A stretch of 33,357 nucleotides of DNA from a virus, in the IMG/VR virus record IMGVR_UViG_3300047496_000109, positions 1 to 33,357 of that record; one strand, given 5' to 3'. Of this stretch, positions 11,788-19,011 are shown piece by piece. Each line of letters starts with the position of its first letter. Positions within the stretch are counted from its first letter, which is position 1. The translations under genes and the position numbers were made by a program. Under the pieces are notes generated by a model. The model was not told the origin of the DNA. It saw only the letters and a list, made by a program, of their open reading frames with translations, and searched no databases.

Positions 11788-12055
11788 AATAAGCGACTAA
11801 TATCAATGTGGCTAATGGTGGGAATGTTGTCATGCATATATCTAATAACTTCGTCCCCGCATTAGGCCTTAGCAAATAAGCAATAATCGTAATCACATAC
11901 AGTATAGCAAGCCCTAGCAAAATCTGTTTGGCGGCGATAAATTTGTCCTTATCGCTGATTTTGCCTATGTTTTCATGTGCTTCGACATCCTTAGTTTCAA
12001 AAGTCTTGACGGTGAAAATATCGTCCAATATATTTTCGCTCCTTTCGTCCTTCAT
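11768..12055 (-). CDS. Two-span membrane protein paired with an RHH protein, 95 aa
   Basis: A cytoplasmic-type acidic N-terminal part (about 40 residues) precedes two hydrophobic segments, ILLGLAILYVITIIAYLL and LLDICMTTFPPLATLILVAY, ending in KDKHS. The start overlaps the RHH gene by four bases (ATGA) and has no ribosome site of its own, so translation is coupled. The pair has its own promoter and opposes the flanking plus-strand runs. Such pairing resembles toxin-antitoxin or addiction units with a membrane-acting toxin, but no known toxin family is recognised. Function unknown. Confidence 0.65.
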   Translation of the reverse strand: MKDERSENILDDIFTVKTFETKDVEAHENIGKISDKDKFIAAKQILLGLAILYVITIIAYLLRPNAGTKLLDICMTTFPPLATLILVAYFKDKHS

Positions 12056-12252
12056 CTAATCAAAATTTTAGTTTCATGCGTTCCTTTGCGTGCAAATAGT
12101 TCGCCTTTGGCTTTGTCTACATAAGCGGCGGTTTTTAATACGGCGATAGCTTTTGATATAATTTCGGCTTTAGTTTTCACGTTATAATGTTTCATTAAGT
12201 CTTTGATTGACTGGCTGGCTTTATTGTCTAGTTCTAACGTAATTTCACTCAT
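12052..12252 (-). CDS. Ribbon-helix-helix protein (antitoxin- or regulator-like), 66 aa
   Basis: Strand ITLELDN, helix ASQSIKDLMKHYNV, turn KTKAEI, helix IISKAIAVLKTAAYVDKAK: the arrangement of a ribbon-helix-helix regulator, with a charged tail. AAAGG precedes the ATG. It heads a two-gene unit with the membrane protein at 11768 and has a likely promoter upstream (12290-12318), so it could repress its own unit, as RHH antitoxins do. It is the third RHH protein in the genome. Confidence 0.72.
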   Translation of the reverse strand: MSEITLELDNKASQSIKDLMKHYNVKTKAEIISKAIAVLKTAAYVDKAKGELFARKGTHETKILIR

Positions 12253-12289
12253 AGATGACCTTTTTTATAATAAGTTAATGATAGGCCAC

Positions 12290-12318
12290 TATATAAACCT
12301 ATAGCAGCCTAATTTCAA
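12290..12318 (-). promoter_or_regulatory. Promoter of the RHH and membrane-protein pair
   Basis: On the minus strand TTGAAA (12318-12313), a spacer of exactly 17 bases and TATATA (12295-12290) match the sigma70 pattern. The start site would be near 12283, about 30 bases before the RHH gene. Confidence 0.6.
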
Positions 12319-12321
12319 GAA

Positions 12322-12483
12322 TTAATGGTGCTTTTTATGTTTCATCTTTTTAAGCTCTTTATGTTCTTTTTTTTCTTCTTTTTCGTGTTTATGCAATTCA
12401 TGTAATACTTTTTTAGCTTCTTTGTGATGGTGTTCGGCTTTCTTTAAATGGTGCATCGCTTTTTTATGGTGTGAATGTTTCAT
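12322..12483 (-). CDS. His/Lys-rich small protein, 53 aa
   Basis: A clear AAAGGA site lies ten bases before the ATG at 12483. The product has 18 Lys, 15 His and 8 Glu among 53 residues, in patterns like AMHHLKKAEHHHKEAKK and HKHEKEEKKEHKEL, and would form one long charged helix. It could bind metal ions (nickel, zinc, copper), nucleic acid or polyanions. It lies upstream of the RHH pair on the same strand and is divergent from another very basic small protein (12570). Length, start signal and codon-like periodicity favour a real gene, but low complexity lowers confidence. Confidence 0.6.
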   Translation of the reverse strand: MKHSHHKKAMHHLKKAEHHHKEAKKVLHELHKHEKEEKKEHKELKKMKHKKHH

Positions 12484-12569
12484 TGCAAGAATGTCCTTTT
12501 TCTTGATAAATGGGGAATTTCAGATTACCATGATACTATGTTAACGTATCAAAAAAAAGGAATGATCTT
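12484..12569. promoter_or_regulatory. Divergent promoter region between two basic small genes
   Basis: Plus-strand options are TTGATA (12503-12508), 17 bases, TACCAT (12526-12531), or an extended -10 TGATACTAT at 12531-12539. On the minus strand a TTGATA and a GGTAAT lie 17 bases apart. TGATAC (12531-12536) and GTATCA (12546-12551) form an inverted repeat across the start region, a possible operator. Confidence 0.4.
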
Positions 12570-12731
12570 ATGCCGTTAGTCAAGGGAAGTTCAAGAAAAG
12601 CTATAGGACAAAATATAAAAGAAATGGAAGCAAGTGGTCATCCAAAAAAGCAAGCGATTGCTGCTAGCCTAAATGAAGCAAGAATGTCAGGTGCTAAAAT
12701 TAAAAAGAAAAAGAGGAAAAAGAAGAAATGA
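12570..12731 (+). CDS. DUF6496-like small basic phage protein, 53 aa
   Basis: The N-terminal part MPLVKGSSRKAIGQNIKEME and the following GHPKKQAIAASLNEAR match a small family seen in many phages (consensus: MPLVKG/S-S-K-K-x-I-x-x-N-I ... G-x-P-x-K-Q-A-x-A-I-A). The C-terminus is a poly-Lys/Arg tail. AAAGGA precedes the ATG. It overlaps the next start by four bases (ATGA). These proteins often sit beside structural genes; a DNA- or virion-associated role is guessed from charge only. Confidence 0.72.
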   Translation: MPLVKGSSRKAIGQNIKEMEASGHPKKQAIAASLNEARMSGAKIKKKKRKKKK

Positions 12732-12931
12732 TGGTTACGTTTTTTAATGAAGATGGTACTAAATCATTTTCTTTAATGCTTTATCTAGATAAAGAATGGT
12801 CAGATGGTGATATTAAGAAAAATAAAATATGGATTAAAACGGAAGATGGCGAAGGCGGTACATTTGATGCAGATGAAATTAGTGATGTCATTTATAATGC
12901 AATTAAAGCCTATTATGACAAAAAACTTTAA
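12728..12931 (+). CDS. Small acidic hypothetical protein, 67 aa
   Basis: Coupled to the previous gene by an ATGA overlap. The product is acidic and beta-rich, with two acidic loops (KEWSDGDIKK and EDGEGGTFDADE) and a terminal helix (DVIYNAIKAYYDK). The combination of a very basic protein followed by a very acidic one suggests that they may interact, but that is only charge logic. Function unknown. Confidence 0.58.
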   Translation: MMVTFFNEDGTKSFSLMLYLDKEWSDGDIKKNKIWIKTEDGEGGTFDADEISDVIYNAIKAYYDKKL

Positions 12932-12942
12932 GGATTAATTCA

Positions 12943-13089
12943 ATGTGCGATGAACACAAAACAACGGAAGAAGTAGAAGCGGCCAATCACCATCCAGATC
13001 AGCCGCTCGTTGAAGAACGCAAAGATACGATTACCCACACACCTGATGGCTTCACGATAAAATATGATCCGCCAATTACACGATATTAG
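12943..13089 (+). CDS. Small acidic hypothetical protein, 48 aa
   Basis: AAGGA lies nine bases before the ATG. The product begins MCDEHKTTEEVEAANHHPDQ and ends TPDGFTIKYDPPITRY, a short, soluble, acidic peptide. Its stop overlaps the stop of the convergent tail fibre gene by four bases, so the two transcription units meet with no spacer. Function unknown. Confidence 0.5.
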   Translation: MCDEHKTTEEVEAANHHPDQPLVEERKDTITHTPDGFTIKYDPPITRY

Positions 13090-14651
13090 CGCACGCGCCT
13101 AGCTGCTAACCATCCAAATGCTGCTACGGTTGATACTGTAAAATTAGAATTAACGCTCAAATAAATAGTTGTAGTAGTTGAAAGACTAATTCTAGTAGTT
13201 GGTAATGGTAGCCAAAAACCTTGTCCTGCATTTGCTGGCATTGTATATGGGCCGACTACAGGACTATTAGGACTATTTGTTGGTATAGTTGCTGAAACAT
13301 TATTAATACTGCATACCCAAGATGACATTAATGTTGATCCAGCTACCGTATTTGCTGCAACTGCCGATAAATCCCAATCACCTGCTGTTAAATTGATACT
13401 TGTAATATCAGCGGTGACACCACTTGATAACGATATAGCACTACCTGCTAGAACATTGTTACTTATAAACTCACCCACTTTACCTGCTGCTGCATTATCA
13501 TTGGTCGTGGTTCCGACTATACCGCCTGTGGTTGGGCTAAAGGTAATGGATGAGGTGATAAAAGCAGGTAATGTCGAGCTAATACTTGGTACGCCCCCTG
13601 CGCTTGTGACTAAAACGCCACTATTCGCTGTTGCTAATGCCGACATGACATTCGCAGAACTTGCATACAATAGTGTATTAATGGCGTTTGTTAATGGATA
13701 GGTACTGGTTGACCAAATGGGTGCTGTACTTGCTCCTGACATGAGCATTTGATTGGCCGTGGCTGTACCCGCTAAAATCGCACCCGCACTTGCGGTACTA
13801 TAAAAGATGCCACCATTACTCGCGACTAACGATGCACCCGTGCCACCATTCGCTAGACTAATCGGCAATGAGGCACTAAATTGAGAAAAGGTAATCGGGT
13901 CAGTACCAATCGTCGTGACAGTAGCCGTTTCAATCCACGATGAATTAGTGAGCGTATTACCCGCCGTGATAATGACTAAATCGCCTGCGTTAATCTGTGC
14001 GGGTTGGTTATAATCAGTCGCCCGTGTCATCACCCAATTGGTGGCACCACTTCCGATATTCGTAACGGTATAAATGCCATTTTGTAATGTACTCGCTTGG
14101 TTTTTAACTAAGATTCGATCATTCACAACGGCTGCAATGCCATCTAACGTCAATGCCACTTGAGCGCCAGCATTTGTCAACGTAGCACCCACACCAGCCG
14201 TACCATTGGCATAAGTAACGGTCAACGCGCCAGTAGTACCTAAACGGCAAGCACCTTGTACGGTGATACCTTGTGCCACTGCATCAACATAAGCCTTTGT
14301 CGCTGCATCTTGGGCAAGTGTTGGATCAGTTAAAGAATTAATCTGGTGTGAACCCATGTTAATGGCACCTGACATCGTTCCACCTGCTAAAGCTAATTTC
14401 GTATCGGCATAAGCTTTAGTTGCTGCGTCTTGTGCGCCGACGGGATCAGTGACCGCACTGATTAAATGCGATCCCATATTTAATACGCCAGTCATCGTGC
14501 CACCAGCAAGCGGTAACATTATCGTTTGAAAAAGCGTAGAAACTTGAGTGAGTGAAACTTTATATGTAACACCCCCTTGCACTTCAGGTAAAACATCCGT
14601 AATCAGCGCCGATGGGGATGCAGGCAAACCACTTATTTTTATACCAGCCAT
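13086..14651 (-). CDS. Tail fibre protein with collar-type repeats
   Basis: The 521-aa protein has two copies of a known phage tail-fibre repeat near the N-terminus (PLAGGTMTGVLNMGSHLISA...DAATKAYAD and ALAGGTMSGAINMGSHQINS...DAATKAYVD). Next comes a module with VNDRILVKNQASTLQNGIYT and a W-x-x-TRATDYN segment that is shared with the fibre at 14822. The rest is a Ser/Thr/Ala/Gly-rich region and a beta-rich C-terminal domain with AGDWDLSAVA and TTTTIYLSVNSNF, probably the receptor-binding tip. It is the last gene of the late operon. AAGGATG precedes the ATG. Confidence 0.85.
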   Translation of the reverse strand: MAGIKISGLPASPSALITDVLPEVQGGVTYKVSLTQVSTLFQTIMLPLAGGTMTGVLNMGSHLISAVTDPVGAQDAATKAYADTKLALAGGTMSGAINMGSHQINSLTDPTLAQDAATKAYVDAVAQGITVQGACRLGTTGALTVTYANGTAGVGATLTNAGAQVALTLDGIAAVVNDRILVKNQASTLQNGIYTVTNIGSGATNWVMTRATDYNQPAQINAGDLVIITAGNTLTNSSWIETATVTTIGTDPITFSQFSASLPISLANGGTGASLVASNGGIFYSTASAGAILAGTATANQMLMSGASTAPIWSTSTYPLTNAINTLLYASSANVMSALATANSGVLVTSAGGVPSISSTLPAFITSSITFSPTTGGIVGTTTNDNAAAGKVGEFISNNVLAGSAISLSSGVTADITSINLTAGDWDLSAVAANTVAGSTLMSSWVCSINNVSATIPTNSPNSPVVGPYTMPANAGQGFWLPLPTTRISLSTTTTIYLSVNSNFTVSTVAAFGWLAARRVR

Positions 14652-14681
14652 TTAAATTCATCCTTGAATTTTAATTTTAAG

Positions 14682-14822
14682 TTAACCTGTTAATATAAAG
14701 CTTCCACTTTCAGTTAATATATCCAGATTATTTTCCGTCATTAATGAAAATTCTTCGAGTATAGATTCAGCTATACTCGAATAATTAATAATGGGAATAA
14801 AACCACCACCCACATAATTCAT
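14682..14822 (-). CDS. Small tail-fibre-associated protein, 46 aa
   Basis: The start overlaps the stop of the fibre gene at 14822 as TAATG, so translation is coupled. The product begins MNYVGGGFIPIINYS and ends NNLDILTESGSFILTG. Short proteins with this kind of end are common next to phage tail genes and may be accessory or connector peptides. A perfect 10-bp inverted repeat (14755-14764 and 14771-14780, six-base loop) lies within the coding region. Function unknown. Confidence 0.6.
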   Translation of the reverse strand: MNYVGGGFIPIINYSSIAESILEEFSLMTENNLDILTESGSFILTG

Positions 14823-15814
14823 TAAGCGACCCTTTCAAGTAATCCACTAATACGTAATGAACCTGCGGTATAATCTGTTGCACCGCCTGAATATTTAAAT
14901 GTTAAAGCGGCACCTGCGGCTGTTGAAGTGTTATTTGCTGCTGATGCGGCATTAGGCAATCCAGTGACACCCCAACGGGCATTAACCAATGATTGCATCG
15001 TGGCTGCTGGAATAACGCTATACACAGTCGTACCATCAGTGACTTGGCCTAGTCTATCTCCACCGCCACCACTAAAGTTAGTGCCACCGCTTTCTAATTC
15101 TAAGGTACGGATTTTATATTGCTTGGAACCAGAACTAGCTTGTAATGTGACACTTCCGCCAGTGGCTAATGCAGCTTGCCCGACGGTAATATCAAACGTG
15201 ACTAAATTAGCACCTTGGTCTGGCGTCACAATGCCTGACGTTAATACTTTATTAGCGGCTACTGGGCCATTGGCAACCGTTCCGGCTGTATCATTCGATT
15301 GTAAAATATTTCCAGTCGTTGTAGCGGCTGCAACTGACGCCAATGACGCTTTGGAGTTATCGCTCGCTGCTTTTCCTGCGGCAGTGCCCAATGCTGAATT
15401 TAAGGGAGAAGCTGAGAACAATAAACTATTCACACCTAACAAAGCTGGCAATGGTTCGATAATCACAAATGCGGCACCTGCATTCACGGTACCCGCCCCG
15501 ACTGCAACAAATTGCCCGACTTTTAATTGTTCATTATTTTGTAAGTCGTTCGAACGCTGTAATACTACTGTTGAGCTAATAGAATTGACGATATAAATAC
15601 CGTTTTCATTACCATTGGTTTGGCCTTGTAATAAAAGTCGATCACCCACATTCAACACAACGCTATCAATTGTTAGTGAGCTAGCCGCAATGGTAAGTGT
15701 CGCACCCACACCATTTTGTGATGGGCCATTATTATACGTTCCCGCCACGTTCGTTAAAGATACCACACGAACAGAGGTTAATTGTTCGTAAATATTATAT
15801 TGTTGTAACGCCAT
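14822..15814 (-). CDS. Tail fibre-like protein, 330 aa
   Basis: The first 130 residues contain the module NVAGTYNNGPSQNGVGATLT, then DSVVLNVGDRLLLQGQTNGN, ENGIYIV and QRSNDLQNNEQLKVGQFVAV, which also appears in the fibre at 13086. It is a module I recognise from fibres and tail-tip proteins of several phages. The middle is Ala/Ser/Thr-rich and the C-terminal part has a glycine-rich turn (GGTNFSGGGGDRLG) and beta strands. Likely a virion appendage protein on or near the fibre. Order in the late operon supports this. Function within the fibre is not resolved. Confidence 0.75.
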   Translation of the reverse strand: MALQQYNIYEQLTSVRVVSLTNVAGTYNNGPSQNGVGATLTIAASSLTIDSVVLNVGDRLLLQGQTNGNENGIYIVNSISSTVVLQRSNDLQNNEQLKVGQFVAVGAGTVNAGAAFVIIEPLPALLGVNSLLFSASPLNSALGTAAGKAASDNSKASLASVAAATTTGNILQSNDTAGTVANGPVAANKVLTSGIVTPDQGANLVTFDITVGQAALATGGSVTLQASSGSKQYKIRTLELESGGTNFSGGGGDRLGQVTDGTTVYSVIPAATMQSLVNARWGVTGLPNAASAANNTSTAAGAALTFKYSGGATDYTAGSLRISGLLERVA

Positions 15815-15853
15815 TTTATTCGCTCCTTGAATATATTAAATGTAAAATCCGTT

Positions 15854-16144
15854 TTAACTGCCCCAGATAATTCCTGTCGCACTTGTTCCCGTTGTATTGA
15901 CACCTAAACTATAAATAGGGTGCCAAACTCCCGCTGCTAATCCTGGTATCACTTGCGTATTTCCGTCCCATTTTACTATAGAAACATCGCCCGTAACAGA
16001 TACATATAACCAACGTGCAAATTCACCGTACGGAACATCTAACGTGACATTATTCATTCGTGCAACACCCGCCATGACACGAGCAGGCCCACTATAATTA
16101 TTCGGGTCTAAAGGTGGGACATTCAACGTATTTTGTAATACCAT
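15854..16144 (-). CDS. Small tail/spike-base-like protein, 96 aa
   Basis: I chose the ATG at 16144 with AAGGA nine bases upstream; an in-frame TTG at 16153 is less likely. The product has the pattern ARWLYVSVTGDVSIVKWDGNT then GVWHPIYSLGVNTTGTSATG, which matches the small beta-barrel proteins often annotated as phage spike-base proteins (strand, TGDV, DG, GTTATGI). Located between two tail fibre genes. A base or adapter for a fibre is likely. Confidence 0.68.
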   Translation of the reverse strand: MVLQNTLNVPPLDPNNYSGPARVMAGVARMNNVTLDVPYGEFARWLYVSVTGDVSIVKWDGNTQVIPGLAAGVWHPIYSLGVNTTGTSATGIIWGS

Positions 16145-16156
16145 TGTTTTCAATCC

Positions 16157-17722
16157 TTAAAGTTTAAAATATACATTACAATGTACTGTCGGTTGTATCA
16201 CATTAAAAGGTGTTCCACCACCTTGGCTAGCCACTGTAACACTACCTGGAGAAGCAATAGTTACTGTATCGGCGGCACCAGCACCACGCGAATTTGCTTG
16301 ATTAGAGAATGGAACAGTTGAACCAGGATGATTATGCGATGGCATTTCGGCAATCGTTTGTGTATGTGCATCTTCACCCGCTGTTTGTCCAAGTGCCCAA
16401 TTAGTTGAACTTCCAGAACTTGCGGTTCCGACACCAGCAATAACACGCCCTAATGATTTGGTTAATGACATGGCTTTATTAGCTGCAAAATCTGCGCCTG
16501 CACTTGCGCCCCTTCCCCCCACAACGGGTGCATAGGTATCACTGACATTTATCCATAACACTTCGTACAGAGGAAACGTATCAATATTAGCTCTTGTCGT
16601 TGCACCTGATGATGCGCTACCTATACCACCATCATTCGCAGGAACATAACCAAAATAAGTAGGTGTTAAAAATGTTTGGTTATATGAAATTAACGTATCA
16701 CCACTTCGAGGGGAATTGATTACGCTGTCTATTTGATCATAGGTTAAATAAGTTTGTGAAGGAATAATGGAACCTAAAGTAAAAGTGGGTTGTGCAAAAT
16801 TAATGGTACATGCTGCACCTAATGGATATTGAAATTGAATAAACAGTGCATCGTCACCACAAGCACCTAAAACTTTACCTGCAATACTGGGCACCGTAGT
16901 GGTCACTGTATATTTTACCCAACTGTTTGATAATGAAAATGTTTGTATCGGTGTAATCACTTCAGGGCTAGCGCCACCTTGCTGGCCGAAGTATTGTCTT
17001 AATTGAACAAGAATGTTTTGTGTGCCGCTTAATCCTTGTGCCCAAAATGTAATCGTCACCATATTGTTTTCTAGGTTCTTGACCCCATGTGTAATCGGGA
17101 ACTGTAAACATTTTTGTGTTTCACCAGCGGGTGTATTAGTACAAGCATATTGCATGTACTGTAATGGTGTTGTATCGCCTGTTAATGGATTAGTGCCCAA
17201 TGGGAAATTTAAAAATGTTATGCTATCGGTTGCTGTGTTCGTATTTTTTAAGAAACGTACTTCCGTGCTAAACGCATTTAATGCTGAATGGTTGCCAGGT
17301 GCTAAAACAGTAAATTGTGATCCAGGTGAAACGGTGCCACAATTACGCCAAAAGACATTGTTCGTAATATAGTTAGATAAATTAATACCTGTCGTGATAA
17401 TACTTCCACCACCACCACCAGCCGGTAAATAATTATCAACCGACCATTGAAACACCATATTAACGTCGTAAACTTCAATATAATACGTTTCATTCGGATT
17501 AGCAGAATCTACTTGCCAATAGAAAGGCCCTTGTGAACCATTAAGATCAAAGCGCACTGGGTCAGGCCATGCAAAATTACCCGCAGGGTCTTGGAAGATG
17601 AATTTCAATTGTGATTTATTCAGACTGCGATAAGTAAACATATAGCCCGCGCTTAACGGCTTGCCAAATATGTCGGCGATATACCACTTTGGATTAGGCC
17701 CTATACTATAGCTTATCGTCAT
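16157..17722 (-). CDS. Tail fibre with C-terminal collar-type domain, 521 aa
   Basis: The N-terminal region (GKPLSAGYMFTYRSLNKSQL, then FQDPAGNFAWPDPVRFD and YYIEVYDVNMVFQWSVDNY) is the pattern of a tail-attachment domain seen in phage fibres. A central carbohydrate-binding-like jelly-roll region (about 130-310) with GETQKCLQFPITHGV and VTITFWAQGLSG follows. The C-terminal part holds VLWINVSDTYAP and AEMPSHNHPG with an FNVIQPTVHCNVYFKL end, a phage tail-collar-type tip. First fibre gene after the ejection proteins, the place of tailspike gene 9 in P22. Probably the main adsorption appendage. Confidence 0.83.
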   Translation of the reverse strand: MTISYSIGPNPKWYIADIFGKPLSAGYMFTYRSLNKSQLKFIFQDPAGNFAWPDPVRFDLNGSQGPFYWQVDSANPNETYYIEVYDVNMVFQWSVDNYLPAGGGGGSIITTGINLSNYITNNVFWRNCGTVSPGSQFTVLAPGNHSALNAFSTEVRFLKNTNTATDSITFLNFPLGTNPLTGDTTPLQYMQYACTNTPAGETQKCLQFPITHGVKNLENNMVTITFWAQGLSGTQNILVQLRQYFGQQGGASPEVITPIQTFSLSNSWVKYTVTTTVPSIAGKVLGACGDDALFIQFQYPLGAACTINFAQPTFTLGSIIPSQTYLTYDQIDSVINSPRSGDTLISYNQTFLTPTYFGYVPANDGGIGSASSGATTRANIDTFPLYEVLWINVSDTYAPVVGGRGASAGADFAANKAMSLTKSLGRVIAGVGTASSGSSTNWALGQTAGEDAHTQTIAEMPSHNHPGSTVPFSNQANSRGAGAADTVTIASPGSVTVASQGGGTPFNVIQPTVHCNVYFKL

Positions 17723-17749
17723 TTCTTAACATCCTTGTTAATTTATTGC

Positions 17750-19009
17750 TTATTTATGTTCTGATGATGGATAACCAAACATTTGATTATAAATATAGTG
17801 AGTCAAACTAAACGCTCCAATCCCAGATAGTGTTGGAAATAAATGATTTCTAATGATTAATGCTGGATGTGCCGAACCTTTATTGATATAAAATTCATCA
17901 TCTGATAAATGATTTACTAATTTTTTAGCACTAATTTTTTTGTTTTTATAATCTTGTATAAAAGGATTATATTTATATGGAACAACATTTTCGCGATAGC
18001 TATTTGTTACTTTGTCATATCTATTTTTTAAATTCTGGTTAATATTACCATTATTATTTTTGAACATATTATCATGTATATGATCTTCTGCTGCTTTTGC
18101 TGCTTCATATAATTTAACTTCTTCCGTGGTTAGACCTTGTTTTTCAGATTTACCTTTATATATATCTTGAATTCTTTTCATGTCACTTTGCGCTTTTTGT
18201 GCGCCTTCAAGTGTAGGATTATTAATAAAATCTATTAATGACTGATGTTGTTTTGGTATTGTATATTTTTTTATTGTTGAAAGATTATTAGAGAGTAAAT
18301 TTGTATCTATAGGTACTTGATTATATCCTGTTTTATCTGCATCTTTCCAAATACCATTATATATTTTACTATGTGTAGCAATTTGTTGTTTTTCTGTATT
18401 GACTACATCCTTTGCAATACTCTTTGATGTTAAATTTAATGGATTTAAATTATATGCAAGATCACCTAAACCAATAATATTATTTATATTGCGTACACCA
18501 CCTCTTAATAATTTTTCACCCGCATATTGTGGAGAACCCAATGTTTCATTAATCATTTGTTCTCTATCTGGCATGCGTGCCATTTGTACTTGTTGGTTAA
18601 TATCTTGCGGAACCAGATTTAAACGATTAGTTGCATAATTAATTAAATCATGCGGTAAATTAAATGTATTTTGTCCAAGTTCAGTTAAACCCGCTAATGC
18701 TTGTTTACCGACATGACTAGGATGTGTGGCTAGATTATTAATTAATCCATTGATTTCATTGGGGGCTGCATTCAAGTAACCAGGGATATTTTGTATGGCA
18801 CTCATAGCGCGGCGGTAATTATCTTCAGCAAAACGAAACGGCGATTTTGTTAGTGCTGCACCAAAACTTTCATTGGGATCAGGTTGCATAGAATTTGGTT
18901 GTTGTTGTACTGCTTCCCAATCACCGCCAATTTGTGATGGTTGATTATCCATATTAACTGGTTGCAAATTTTTTGCTGGATTATCTTGTATTGCTTCCCA
19001 GTCAGACAT
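17750..19009 (-). CDS. DNA ejection (pilot) protein, gp16-like
   Basis: The 419-aa protein is the third of three consecutive virion proteins between the tail accessory genes and the fibres, the place of P22 gene 16. The N-terminal part repeats SDWEAIQDNP and GDWEAVQQQP, a short motif common at the N-terminus of phage and prophage ejection proteins. The rest is Asn/Leu-rich and helical, ending in a hydrophobic stretch (GIGAFSLTHYIYNQMFG). P22 gp16 (609 aa) enters the host membrane to help DNA passage. The assignment rests on position and composition, as these proteins diverge quickly. Confidence 0.62.
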   Translation of the reverse strand: MSDWEAIQDNPAKNLQPVNMDNQPSQIGGDWEAVQQQPNSMQPDPNESFGAALTKSPFRFAEDNYRRAMSAIQNIPGYLNAAPNEINGLINNLATHPSHVGKQALAGLTELGQNTFNLPHDLINYATNRLNLVPQDINQQVQMARMPDREQMINETLGSPQYAGEKLLRGGVRNINNIIGLGDLAYNLNPLNLTSKSIAKDVVNTEKQQIATHSKIYNGIWKDADKTGYNQVPIDTNLLSNNLSTIKKYTIPKQHQSLIDFINNPTLEGAQKAQSDMKRIQDIYKGKSEKQGLTTEEVKLYEAAKAAEDHIHDNMFKNNNGNINQNLKNRYDKVTNSYRENVVPYKYNPFIQDYKNKKISAKKLVNHLSDDEFYINKGSAHPALIIRNHLFPTLSGIGAFSLTHYIYNQMFGYPSSEHK

Positions 19010-19011
19010 AA

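Noticed and set aside
14928-15596. Long open frame (222 codons) on the plus strand
   Set aside because: It is the mirror of the Ala/Thr-rich fibre gene on the minus strand. It lacks a ribosome site and its product has shadow-like composition.
13086-17722. Diversity-generating retroelement in the fibre genes
   Set aside because: No reverse transcriptase gene and no template/variable repeat pair seen.
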